From assembly GCF_011038885.2 (NCBI RefSeq), contig NZ_CP064952.1, positions 558,001 to 622,000 of the forward strand: a stretch of 64,000 nt of DNA, read 5' to 3'. A model generated the notes under the pieces. The model saw nothing but the letters and a program-made list of their open reading frames with translations. It searched no databases and had not been told where the DNA came from. Source of the DNA: Schaalia sp. ZJ405 (GTDB taxonomy: Bacteria > Actinomycetota > Actinomycetes > Actinomycetales > Actinomycetaceae). The position numbers and the translations under genes were made by a program. Of the stretch, positions 25,513 through 34,614 are shown one piece after another; positions within the stretch are counted from its first letter, which is position 1; each line of letters begins with the position of its first letter.

Positions 25513-26685
25513 ATGCATGTTCTATGGACACCCTCGTGGTATCCGATGCCCAACGCCCCACTCAATGGCACTTTCTTCGAGGAACAGGTGGAAATCCTTC
25601 GGTCGGCCGGTCACGACGTGGGTGTCTATTGTCTGAGTCCACAATCATTCTGGCAGTGGAGACGAACTCCCACTGTGGTGGATACAGACCGCCACCTCCT
25701 TTTTAATACCTTCCCCACCGTTCCCAAAGGCGCGTTGCCTGGCGACTATGCGCTCATCCGACGATATGCACGTGCGGCAGCAGAACAGTACGTGTCGCGC
25801 TGGGGAAAACCGGATGTGATCCACGCGCATTCGGTGTTCCCCGGTGTGCTTGTTGCGCAGAACCTGGCAGATCTGTGGGGCGTGCCCTACGGAATCACCG
25901 AGCATCGGGGGTCCGTCCTCGATGCAAAGGAAACAACGCCGAGGTTCGCTCGAATCACAGACGCCGTGCGGCGAGCTGACTACCGCTTTGCCGTTTCTCG
26001 CGGATTCGCCAACGCCCTGGGTGCCAAGTTCGGTGTCCCTTTCGATGTGGCGGCCCTTCCCGTCCCGGAGCATTTTTTCGACCATGCACTCCACCAACCC
26101 CGCACGGGGACGACACGTTTTGTCCACGTCTCGGGCCTGGATCGGTGGAAACGCGTGGAGGAAACGATCGACGCATTGTCCGAGATCCGAGCCGAAGGCC
26201 TCAACGTTCAACTGGATATCATCGGTGGTACGCCTGAGCGTGTCGAGCACTTCACAACTTACGTGGGCGACAGGGGACTGTCTGGGAGTGTTTCCGTGCT
26301 CGGCCCTGTGAGCAGGGATGACCTTGCTGGAAGCCTCGCTGAGTACGACGTCCTCGTCCTCGTCTCCAGCACGGAAACAGCTGGGATGGTCTTCGCAGAG
26401 GCGCAGAGCCTCGGGATCCCCGTCATCGGCTCGTCAACCTTTGGCGGTTCCTTCATGGTGACCCCCACGACGGGAATCGTTGTGCCCATCGATGAGCCAG
26501 AAGCGCTCAAAGATGCGATGCGAAAGTTTGCGTCGGGAGAGGTCTCACTGAATCCGCAGAGCGTGCGCGATGAGGCACGCAGTCGTTTCTCAGCCGATGC
26601 TTTCGCCGCGCTCCACAACGAGATCTACACGCAAGCCGTCAAGGATCACTCGGCATCCGAGGGGTCGAGCAGCCCGGCTAATTGA
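25513..26685 (+). CDS. glycosyltransferase family 4
   Basis: A 390-residue GT4 enzyme. The amino domain has LWTPSWYPMPNAPLNGTFFE and DVIHAHSVFPGVLVA; the carboxy domain has FVHVSGLDRWKRVEE, and ETAGMVFAEAQSLGIPVIGS with the E-x7-E donor motif near 296-304. ATG 25513 is chosen over the adjacent TTG 25510. The 3' end overlaps the convergent ABC transporter gene by 40 bases, so both carboxy ends are read from the same DNA. Confidence 0.9.
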   Translation: MHVLWTPSWYPMPNAPLNGTFFEEQVEILRSAGHDVGVYCLSPQSFWQWRRTPTVVDTDRHLLFNTFPTVPKGALPGDYALIRRYARAAAEQYVSRWGKPDVIHAHSVFPGVLVAQNLADLWGVPYGITEHRGSVLDAKETTPRFARITDAVRRADYRFAVSRGFANALGAKFGVPFDVAALPVPEHFFDHALHQPRTGTTRFVHVSGLDRWKRVEETIDALSEIRAEGLNVQLDIIGGTPERVEHFTTYVGDRGLSGSVSVLGPVSRDDLAGSLAEYDVLVLVSSTETAGMVFAEAQSLGIPVIGSSTFGGSFMVTPTTGIVVPIDEPEALKDAMRKFASGEVSLNPQSVRDEARSRFSADAFAALHNEIYTQAVKDHSASEGSSSPAN

Positions 26686-28445
26686 GCCTGGTGAGCGAAT
26701 CCTTCAGCCTGCGAGGTGAGTTCGTCAAAGGTGCCCTGAGCAACGAGGCGACCTGACTCGAAGTAGAACAGGGTGTCATAGTCCTTGATCGTCGACAGCC
26801 GGTGCGCAATCGATATCAGCGTGATCTCCCCCCGGAGGTTGTGCAGAGCCTGAGCAATCTCGGCCTCGGTTTCAGTGTCCAAGGCACTCGTTGCCTCATC
26901 AAGAACGAGGACGAGCGGGTTGGAATACAGCGCGCGCGCAATGCCCAGGCGCTGACGCTGACCGCCCGATAACGCCATGCCGCGATCCCCGACGGAGGAC
27001 TCAAGGCCACCTGTACGCTGCTGGACCGTGTCCCACAGCTGCGCTTGAGTGAGGCTTAAGACAATGCGATCCCGATCGATGACCCCTTGCCATGACAGGG
27101 CAATGTTTTCCTCAATCGTTCCATCGAAGAGCGCGACCTCCTGGGGAACATAGCCGATCCGGTGACGCCAGTTCTTCAACACCTCAGGCAGGGGATGATC
27201 ATCGAGGAAGATCTGTCCGCTATCGGGTTCAAGGAGTCCGAGGACGAGGTCGACCAGCGTGGACTTCCCCGACCCGGATTCTCCAACGAATGCCACGGAA
27301 GACCCCAACGGGATCGTCAGGGACACATCATCGAGAGCGGGACGCTGCTGCGTTGGATACGTGAAGGTCACGTGTTCGAGGCGAAGCTCCTTGGGGTGCG
27401 AAACCGGAGTTGTTCCCTGATTGACCGGTTTCGCCGCCCGGTATTCTTGAGCTTCATAGATGTCTTTGATCACCGTGTCCACCTGAGCGGTGTTGGCGTT
27501 AATGATGTTCATCGTGGCTTGGAATCCCGTCAGTGACGGAATGATCCGCATCCCGGCAACAGCGAAGAGGACGACGGCGTTAATCACCTGGTCCATTGAG
27601 TGATAGATGACGAAATTCACCAGGCCGATGATGAGGAATCCGCCGATGAGGGCTGCGTCGAGGACGAACTTGGGAACACCGCTGTAGAACTGAATGTCCG
27701 CGCGAGCATCCGTTGCGCGCTTGCGGTGCTTGCCAACCACGGCCTCGACCTCGTCAAACTTGTCACGTAGCGTGATCTCTTTGAGAGCTCCCACCATGTC
27801 GGTCATGAGGGTGGCGGTCTTGAAGGAATACTCAACGTTAATTCGGCCGGCATCCGTCGTGTATTTCGAGAGCCTGCGGTAGAGCACCAGGGCGATGAGG
27901 CCGAGATAGCTGACGGTGACCAATGCGGTAATGGGTTGAACGAAAACCAACGTGAGCGTGATCCCGACCGAGGAAATGAGGAGGCTGGGAACGTTGAGGA
28001 GCGGAAAAATTAAGCCGGCGTTGATCGCTGCGATGCCGATGTCCACCATGCGCACAAGCTCGGAGGTTGTTCGGCTCAAGCGAGCGATCCACGGGGCTCC
28101 CAGATACGCGTGGAATAGATGATTCCCCAGTTGAAATTCATATTCGGCGAATTTTCGGGTTGCCAGTCGCTGCTGGATCAAAGACAGCGTTGACTTCGTC
28201 AGGATGATCAGCGAGATCACCAAGATGACGTAAATGTACTGGGAGGGACCGAAGCGTCCGACCAGGGGGATCGAAATGTCCTGCGCATTGATGATCGCCG
28301 ACAGTGAGAGGGCCAGCGTGATCACGGCAACCGTGTCAAGGATCGTCAAAATGACGGAGATCGCGACGAACGTCCAAATGTAGGGCACCGCACCTGCGGG
28401 GAGGAACGGAAGGAGTTCCCGAAACTGCTTGAGGCTCTTATTCAT
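26646..28445 (-). CDS. MsbA-like ABC exporter (fused permease and ATPase)
   Basis: A 599-residue half-transporter with about six membrane helices (residues 15-330) and a carboxy ATPase: Walker A GESGSGKST, Q-loop VPQEVALF, signature LSGGQRQR, Walker B LVLVLDEATSALD and switch IAHRLST. It would act as a dimer. MsbA/PglK-type exporters flip lipids or lipid-linked oligosaccharides, so this is a second possible glycan export path beside the two Wzx proteins; peptide or drug export cannot be excluded. AAGGAG precedes the ATG. Confidence 0.9.
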   Translation of the reverse strand: MNKSLKQFRELLPFLPAGAVPYIWTFVAISVILTILDTVAVITLALSLSAIINAQDISIPLVGRFGPSQYIYVILVISLIILTKSTLSLIQQRLATRKFAEYEFQLGNHLFHAYLGAPWIARLSRTTSELVRMVDIGIAAINAGLIFPLLNVPSLLISSVGITLTLVFVQPITALVTVSYLGLIALVLYRRLSKYTTDAGRINVEYSFKTATLMTDMVGALKEITLRDKFDEVEAVVGKHRKRATDARADIQFYSGVPKFVLDAALIGGFLIIGLVNFVIYHSMDQVINAVVLFAVAGMRIIPSLTGFQATMNIINANTAQVDTVIKDIYEAQEYRAAKPVNQGTTPVSHPKELRLEHVTFTYPTQQRPALDDVSLTIPLGSSVAFVGESGSGKSTLVDLVLGLLEPDSGQIFLDDHPLPEVLKNWRHRIGYVPQEVALFDGTIEENIALSWQGVIDRDRIVLSLTQAQLWDTVQQRTGGLESSVGDRGMALSGGQRQRLGIARALYSNPLVLVLDEATSALDTETEAEIAQALHNLRGEITLISIAHRLSTIKDYDTLFYFESGRLVAQGTFDELTSQAEGFAHQAQLAGLLDPSDAE

Positions 28446-28543
28446 AAGGAGACCGTGGGTTCGATTCAGTCGATGAATAGATGGTGCTCGTTATTCTAAG
28501 GGGAATCTCTCGCAAGAATCGGCTTGAGCCTCCGGATGGGGGA

Positions 28544-28552
28544 CGAGGACGA
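28544..28552 (+). repeat. intergenic copy of dispersed 9-mer CGAGGACGA
   Basis: This copy lies in the 218-bp gap between the divergent ABC exporter and dehydrogenase genes, outside any coding frame. See findings for the full set. Confidence 0.55.
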
Positions 28553-28663
28553 TTGCGAGTTCACACCGCGAAGCGATGGAACGGGGATGTGTCGGGGCGG
28601 TGCAAGGAACACCTCATGCCAGACTAGACTCAGCACAGACAATCAATGAAGGAGTAAGTCGGA

Positions 28664-29956
28664 ATGCGTATCGCTGTTGTTGCACTCGGAAAGATCGGAC
28701 TTCCGTTGGCTGTGCAATTCGCTCGCCAGGGACATGACGTCGTTGGTGTCGATGTATCGCAGCAGACAGTCGATCTGGTGAATGAGGGGACGGAGCCATT
28801 CCCCGGCGAGGCACACCTCCAGGAATACCTCAGTGAGTTGGTACCCTCTGGCAAGCTTCGGGCAACAACCGACTACGGCGACGCCATCCCGAGGGCTGAC
28901 GCAGTCGTCCTCGTTGTTCCGCTTTTCGTTGACGAGGAATCGCGCCCCGACTTTGGCTGGATGGATGCCGCCACAAGGTCCCTGGCCAAACACCTGACAC
29001 CGGGCACGATTGTTTCCTACGAAACGACCCTGCCGGTTGGGACCACTCGTGGGCGCTGGAAGCCCATGCTTGAGGAAATCTCAGGCCTGAAGGAGGGTGA
29101 AGATTTCCACCTGATCTTCTCGCCTGAACGTGTTCTCACGGGTCGTGTTTTCCAGGATCTGCGTCGCTACCCGAAGCTCGTTGGTGGCCTCAACGAAGCG
29201 GGAACTCAGGCGGGAATCGCGCTGTATCAGCAGCTCCTTGAATTCGATGAACGTCCCGATCTGCCCCGCCCCAACGGCGTGTGGGACATGGGCAGCGCCG
29301 AGGCCGCGGAGATGGCGAAACTTGCAGAAACCACCTACCGTGACGTCAACATCGGCCTCGCCAATCAATTTGCCGTCTACGCAGACAAGGTGGGGATTGA
29401 CGTTTACCGCGTCATTGACGCGTGTAATTCTCAGCCCTACAGCCACATTCACCGTCCCGGAATTGCCGTTGGTGGTCACTGCATCCCCGTGTATCCGCGC
29501 CTCTACCTGTCGACCGATCCGGATGCGACCGTTGTGTCGACCGCCCGCTGGTACAACGCCGACATGCCCGAATATGCGGTCTCTCGCGTCGAAGAGATCC
29601 TCGGTGACCTCAAAGGGATGAAGATCGCCGTCCTCGGTGCCTCCTATCGCGGTGGGGTGAAGGAAACGGCGTTCTCCGGAGTGTTCGCCACCGTCGATGC
29701 CTTGGTTAAGCGCGGTGCGGTCGTTGCCGTTGAAGACCCGATGTATGCCGATGAGGAACTTGAGGCCTTTGGTTGGTCCCCCTATCACATCGGCGATCAG
29801 GTGGACGTCGTCATCGTTCAGGCAGACCACAGGGACTACACGACTCTCACTCCTGCTGACTTCCCCGGAATCACACTGCTCTTCGACGGTCGCGGAATCA
29901 CCGACGCCTCCCTGTGGACAGGGGTTCCGCGTCTGACGATCGGTGGAGGTCGCTGA
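28664..29956 (+). CDS. wbpA: WbpA-type UDP-HexNAc 6-dehydrogenase
   Basis: A 430-residue UDP-sugar dehydrogenase. The amino Rossmann region is VVALGKIGLPLAVQFARQGH (residues 4-23); FSPERVLTGR is near 148-157; the catalytic Cys is in GIAVGGHCIPVYP near residue 273; the carboxy domain has VLGASYRGGVKETAFSG. Two NAD-dependent oxidations of C6 give the uronic acid. It resembles WbpA/WbpO and WecC. With wbpB, wbpD, wbpE and a 2-epimerase nearby, it most likely makes UDP-GlcNAcA, the first step to UDP-ManNAc3NAcA; a ManNAcA role is the alternative. GAAGGAG precedes the ATG. Confidence 0.9.
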   Translation: MRIAVVALGKIGLPLAVQFARQGHDVVGVDVSQQTVDLVNEGTEPFPGEAHLQEYLSELVPSGKLRATTDYGDAIPRADAVVLVVPLFVDEESRPDFGWMDAATRSLAKHLTPGTIVSYETTLPVGTTRGRWKPMLEEISGLKEGEDFHLIFSPERVLTGRVFQDLRRYPKLVGGLNEAGTQAGIALYQQLLEFDERPDLPRPNGVWDMGSAEAAEMAKLAETTYRDVNIGLANQFAVYADKVGIDVYRVIDACNSQPYSHIHRPGIAVGGHCIPVYPRLYLSTDPDATVVSTARWYNADMPEYAVSRVEEILGDLKGMKIAVLGASYRGGVKETAFSGVFATVDALVKRGAVVAVEDPMYADEELEAFGWSPYHIGDQVDVVIVQADHRDYTTLTPADFPGITLLFDGRGITDASLWTGVPRLTIGGGR

Positions 29957-30027
29957 GGAGTTTTCCGCTGTGGGGTCACATGAAGCGGTGAACACAATTG
30001 ACGCATGAGAAAGGGACGAATGAGGTC

Positions 30028-31647
30028 ATGAAAACTGGCTTGGGCGCTCGCGGTCGCGGATTCTGGACGATCTGTCTGACGCTACTTTTCTTCGTCACGG
30101 GCGTCGCCTGGGCGTTCAGTTCGTCAACCGGGACCTCCCCCGACAGTGACTACCATCTGACGAGCATGTGGTGTCCCAAAGGTCTTTCTGTTTCATCGTG
30201 TGATGAGCGCATCGTGAACGGAACTCCCACGGTTGTGGTCCCCGGATCGGTGGCCAATTCCTCGTGTACCGCATTCAAGCCGAATGTCACAGGTGCGTGT
30301 TCTCTTGCGATTTCTGATCAACCTGAACGCACGAGCCGTTACGATCACGGATCGTATCCTTATGGCTACTACGAATTTCACCATCTCTTCGTCAATTCCA
30401 ACCTGAACGTCATGGTGTTGACGATTCGTATCGTCAATGTGTTGATCGCAGCCGTTATTCTCGGGGCCTTGGGGTGGTTGCTTCCAACGCATCTGATCCC
30501 CGGATTCCTTTTTGCCATCATCGGAGCGTGGATTCCCAACGGCATCTACTTCATTGCGTCGGTGAACCCGAGTTCGTGGTCAGTCACGGGAATGTTCGCG
30601 GTCGCAGTGGGTTTAACCGGCGTATTGACAACGAGGGGAAGCAAGAGAATCGGACTGACAGTCGTCACCGCTGTCGGGTCGCTGCTGTGCGTGGCGAGTA
30701 GGGGAGATGCCACATTCCTCACCGCCGTTGTTGCCGTGGCAGTGGCCGTGGTGTTCCATCGGAGAATTCTGCGCGACTGGAACTGGACGGTCCCTCTCGG
30801 TGTTTTCCTCGTCGGTATCGTCATGTTCCTCCTGGGCAAGCAGAAGGAAACGCTCTTCGCTGGTGGGGAGAGTACCGGAGCTCATGCTCTTGGAAGCGCC
30901 GCAATCGGTGCGGTATCAACGAATGGTGCGACGATGGGTGCGATTGCGGCCACCGCAGCGCCCGAGCGACCGGGTTTCCTCAGGCTGTTCCTCATGAACA
31001 TCCTGGAGTATCCCAACTACTTCGCGGGATTCTATGGAAGCAATTCCGGAAAACTTGGATGGATGGATGTGCAGCTCTACCCATTCGCCATCTACGGCAT
31101 GTACTTTTTCTTCGGGATTCTCCTGGTCATCGGCCTACGCACCTTCGTCTGGTCACAGGCCCTCGCAGCGTTGATGATCCTCTCAACAACTGTGGTGATC
31201 CCCGCTTACTTCATGGCGATCCGCGGAATCCTTGCGAACGGATATTTCCAGCCTCGGTACATGCTGCCGATGCTTGCGGTATTTCTTTTCTTCTGGCTAG
31301 CTGACATGCAAGCCACGGAAGAATCGGTTGACACTGATGGCGCCTACGTCAGCGGTCCCCTTCATTCGTGGAATTTTTCCTCACTTCAGCTGGGAGTCGC
31401 ATGTGTATTTCCGATTCTCGTCAATACCTTCGCTTTGCGCTCAGTGATTAATCGCTACACCTTGGGGGCACGCAACCCCAAGCTTGGACCGATCGACACC
31501 AATACCTGGTGGTGGAATATCCCGGTTCCTCCATCCGCAGTCTGGGTGGTGGGATCTGTAGGGTTTATCGTGGCCGTTGCTGGAATCCTCATCATCATGC
31601 GCCGACTTGGTATCGTCGGATCCAAAGGCTTGCAGCAGAGCTCGTGA
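30028..31647 (+). CDS. DUF2142 family polytopic membrane protein, possible GT-C enzyme
   Basis: A 539-residue protein with one amino membrane helix, an extracytoplasmic loop of about 100 residues with paired cysteines, and some ten further helices. Right after the first helix it has TSPDSDYHLTSMWCPKG, the same pattern as its paralogue at 31661 (SPDDDFHLTS). Acidic residues at this place are typical of GT-C glycosyltransferases. ATG 30028 is chosen; TTG 29998 would add ten residues. It follows the dehydrogenase by 71 bases and converges on its paralogue. The function of DUF2142 is not proven. Confidence 0.8.
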   Translation: MKTGLGARGRGFWTICLTLLFFVTGVAWAFSSSTGTSPDSDYHLTSMWCPKGLSVSSCDERIVNGTPTVVVPGSVANSSCTAFKPNVTGACSLAISDQPERTSRYDHGSYPYGYYEFHHLFVNSNLNVMVLTIRIVNVLIAAVILGALGWLLPTHLIPGFLFAIIGAWIPNGIYFIASVNPSSWSVTGMFAVAVGLTGVLTTRGSKRIGLTVVTAVGSLLCVASRGDATFLTAVVAVAVAVVFHRRILRDWNWTVPLGVFLVGIVMFLLGKQKETLFAGGESTGAHALGSAAIGAVSTNGATMGAIAATAAPERPGFLRLFLMNILEYPNYFAGFYGSNSGKLGWMDVQLYPFAIYGMYFFFGILLVIGLRTFVWSQALAALMILSTTVVIPAYFMAIRGILANGYFQPRYMLPMLAVFLFFWLADMQATEESVDTDGAYVSGPLHSWNFSSLQLGVACVFPILVNTFALRSVINRYTLGARNPKLGPIDTNTWWWNIPVPPSAVWVVGSVGFIVAVAGILIIMRRLGIVGSKGLQQSS

Positions 31648-31660
31648 GTGAAGACTGGCC

Positions 31661-33193
31661 TCACCTGGATGTATCGCTGAAAGAATCTGTGGTGTGCTCA
31701 GCGTGAGCGAGTTTCGGATCTTGAAATCTGAAAATCAGGATTCCTGCGCATGCGATCGCTACTGCGAACACGGCAGAAACGCAGAGCCACAGTGTCATCG
31801 GTGACACCGGAATGTTCCACCACCATTCAATTGTCGAGTCGATGTTGAGAATGTTCGTCTCGCCCAGCCCCCTGACGTAGCGCGTGATCACAGCGTGTAA
31901 CTGCATAGCGTGTCCAGCGGTGAAGGCAGAAGCGATGAGGACGAATTGAGGAAGGGACACGAGCTGTTGACGTGGGCGATCAGCAGCGTAGAGCATCCAC
32001 AGGAGAGGAGCGAGCAGGGGGAGGATATAGCGGGCCTGATAGCCCGATAGGCCAGGGAAAGCTCCGATGGTTCCAAAAACGATGGGGATACCGCACAGAG
32101 CGCCAGCAACCATGAGCGATGCCATCCATTTGTGCCAGCTTCCGCCGCGCAGTCCCAGCATCAACGTGGCGCCAGCAGCAACGAGGAAGAGGAAGACAGC
32201 CGATGCGTTGATGGGGATGTCGAGCCAACCGAGAGTCTGGCCGTGTGAGTAGAATCCGCCGAAAAGCGAGGGAACGCGGGCGAGGACATTCAATAGGGAG
32301 GTGTTCTCTTGCGGGGTCCCGGCACTGAGATTGTTTGACTGGGCAACGACGAACATGTTGAAGACACCAAGAATGCTGAGCACAGCTAAGGCGATGCCAT
32401 TGATGCGCAGCGTTCGATTCCATCGGATAGCAAAAAGCAGGCCCATCGAGACAACAAAGATGTAGAAAGAAGCATCCGGTCGTGAGGCGAAACAGAGGGC
32501 TGCTCCAATAGTTGCTAATGCCAGGAGAATCCACCGACGCAGCCCTTGAGTGCGCGCCGACATCAGCATGGCCACGGTATAGGTGAAAACTCCGGTAATT
32601 GACCAGGAACTTGGGTTATTTGTTGAAATCAGGTACATGCCCAGGGGAATCCAGGACCCGATGAGTGCAATGAGGAGGGGCGGGAGGTATTTCTTGGGCA
32701 TGAGAACGACGATTGCGCTCATGAGAATAGCTGCAATGAGGACGTTGATCAGGCGCATCGTGATGACAGACGCACTGATGTTATCGGTGATAAAGAGGTG
32801 ATGGAATGCGTAATATGCACCCGGATACTGGCCCGTGTTGTATCGAGGAGTCCACACCGTGAGATTCGGATCAACATGCGACGAACACGCTGCCGAGAGC
32901 GTTGGTACCCCGGCAAAACATCCGGGGGTGGCGTAGACCGGCTGGGGAACGCCGACGGTCATCACGCCGTCGACTATTCGTGACGGGCAGGAATCTTCTC
33001 CCTTTGGGCACCAGATACTTGTCAGGTGAAAGTCATCGTCCGGTGATCCGCCCACAGGTGAAGAAATGGCCCATCCGGCACCGATCACGAGGATGCACAG
33101 GAGAAGTAGACCTCCGGTGATCCACGAAAAACTCCGATTCTTGACGAAAGAATTCTTTGTGCTCATTGACTCGGCAGTGGGGTGTAAGCGCAT
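31661..33193 (-). CDS. DUF2142 family polytopic membrane protein, paralogue
   Basis: A 510-residue paralogue of the gene at 30028, on the opposite strand, with stops 13 bases apart. It shares the first-loop pattern SPDDDFHLTSIWCPKG, paired Cys residues, YNTGQYPGAYYAFHHLF (compare YDHGSYPYGYYEFHHLF) and NPSSWSITGVF. About eleven helices follow. GGAGGT lies ten bases before ATG 33193. The AT-rich upstream DNA suggests a different origin from the flanking core. A GT-C role using a lipid-phosphate sugar is inferred. Confidence 0.8.
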   Translation of the reverse strand: MRLHPTAESMSTKNSFVKNRSFSWITGGLLLLCILVIGAGWAISSPVGGSPDDDFHLTSIWCPKGEDSCPSRIVDGVMTVGVPQPVYATPGCFAGVPTLSAACSSHVDPNLTVWTPRYNTGQYPGAYYAFHHLFITDNISASVITMRLINVLIAAILMSAIVVLMPKKYLPPLLIALIGSWIPLGMYLISTNNPSSWSITGVFTYTVAMLMSARTQGLRRWILLALATIGAALCFASRPDASFYIFVVSMGLLFAIRWNRTLRINGIALAVLSILGVFNMFVVAQSNNLSAGTPQENTSLLNVLARVPSLFGGFYSHGQTLGWLDIPINASAVFLFLVAAGATLMLGLRGGSWHKWMASLMVAGALCGIPIVFGTIGAFPGLSGYQARYILPLLAPLLWMLYAADRPRQQLVSLPQFVLIASAFTAGHAMQLHAVITRYVRGLGETNILNIDSTIEWWWNIPVSPMTLWLCVSAVFAVAIACAGILIFRFQDPKLAHAEHTTDSFSDTSR

Positions 33194-33263
33194 GGTTTGA
33201 TAACCTCCGAAGTCGTGCCGATGAGTTGCCGTTATGATACAAGAAAAATGCGTGAATTTAGAG

Positions 33264-33276
33264 GATTGTTACAATC
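33264..33276. promoter_or_regulatory. 13-bp perfect palindrome upstream of DUF2142 gene
   Basis: GATTGT-T-ACAATC lies about 70 bases upstream of ATG 33193 in an AT-rich stretch of about 120 bases between two minus-strand genes. It could be an operator or a weak terminator of the flippase gene; the A/T-rich stem favours an operator. Confidence 0.35.
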
Positions 33277-33318
33277 GCCGAAAAATGTATATTTCAATAA
33301 ATTATCCGGGTGAAATAC

Positions 33319-34614
33319 CTATTGATCCGCGAGTTTTCCTATTCGTAGTCCCGAGCGAACAAGCAGCATGGAGACAACAAATGCGACGACGGATGCGACG
33401 ACGAATCCTACGGCCCCGCGAATTTCTGGGCGTGCAGGAAAGAACTGAATGGACACGACCGTTAAGAGCAGCGTCGTGGCCCACGTCAGCATCACGTGGG
33501 CGTAGTTGCCGAGGGAAACGAGGGTCGAAGCCAGAAGGAGCGCACCTGCGAGGACGACAGTTGCCGATAGCAGGAGGGAGACGAGCCACGCTGGAGCAGC
33601 GTAGTGTGGCCCAAAAACCAGTGTGATGAGCCACGGGCCGATTAACCAGCCGAGCAGTGCAGTGGGGACTAGTGCTCCGGCGATTCCGAGCCCAAGCGTG
33701 ACTTGTTGTCGTGACAGATCCGTTCGGCGTCCTTCGCGAATCGCGCGGGACGTGTACGGAATGACCAACGCCTGGATCGGCGACATGAGAACTAAAGGAA
33801 CCCGTGAAATGGTGATTACTGAGAATAAGACTGCGAGTCCCATCGAGGATCCGATCGTGGCCGAGACAACTGCTGGGTATCCCGTGAGTACACATGCGAG
33901 AAGACCATTTGCTCCCGTCAGGACGAGTGCATTACGGATCGTCTCTATGAGCGAGGTCGGGAGCAAGCTCATCGGATGAGGTGGTTCATCTCCCCGAGGC
34001 GACGGATCGCTGGTCGACGGGAGTGCGGGGGCGGGTTGAGAGGTGAATCGGCGGATGATGCCAGCGAATGGAACCCAGGCGAATGAACCGATGACGGTTG
34101 CGCACACTGCAAGGTGAAGATTTGCGTTGACGCCAATGACAACGCAGATCACGAGGATAACTAGACGGGCGAGAGCTTCAATGAGAATAACTGCCGCATA
34201 GTGACATTCGCGTTGAAAGCCGAGAAGGGTGCCGCGGAGGGCGAATTGGATGATGAATCCGAAATATGCGATTGCGACAAGAGTGAGTAGGAGAGAATCG
34301 CGGAGAAAAATTGTGTGCCAGCCGAAAAATCCGAGTGGAACGAGGACGAGTGCCGTTCCGACAGCAAAGATCGCGATGAAGTGAAAGATCTCGTGCCCTT
34401 CGTGGGTGACGTTTTCGTGGGCGAATGAGATGCGGCGCGCTGCGTGCTGTTCGATCGAGGAGAAAACTGAGCCGCCAGCAAAAATTACTCCCCAGAGAGT
34501 GATGAAAGCGGCGTTGTCGTTAGGTGTGAGCCACCGCGCGGTGAGGCCGAGAAAGACGATGCCGAGTGCGCTCGCCAATCCCAGTGCGATACCAATGATT
34601 CCAATCTGTTTCAC
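33319..34614 (-). CDS. Wzx/MOP-type flippase
   Basis: A 431-residue polytopic protein with about twelve helices, beginning MKQIGIIGIALGLASALGIV and containing LTARWLTPNDNAAFITLWGV and SSIEQHAARR, as in oligosaccharide flippases. It is distinct from the flippase at 18584, so two lipid-linked glycans may be exported. The ATG overlaps the upstream GT2 stop by four bases (ATGA). It is the last gene of the run 38027 to 33319 on the minus strand. Confidence 0.82.
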   Translation of the reverse strand: MKQIGIIGIALGLASALGIVFLGLTARWLTPNDNAAFITLWGVIFAGGSVFSSIEQHAARRISFAHENVTHEGHEIFHFIAIFAVGTALVLVPLGFFGWHTIFLRDSLLLTLVAIAYFGFIIQFALRGTLLGFQRECHYAAVILIEALARLVILVICVVIGVNANLHLAVCATVIGSFAWVPFAGIIRRFTSQPAPALPSTSDPSPRGDEPPHPMSLLPTSLIETIRNALVLTGANGLLACVLTGYPAVVSATIGSSMGLAVLFSVITISRVPLVLMSPIQALVIPYTSRAIREGRRTDLSRQQVTLGLGIAGALVPTALLGWLIGPWLITLVFGPHYAAPAWLVSLLLSATVVLAGALLLASTLVSLGNYAHVMLTWATTLLLTVVSIQFFPARPEIRGAVGFVVASVVAFVVSMLLVRSGLRIGKLADQ

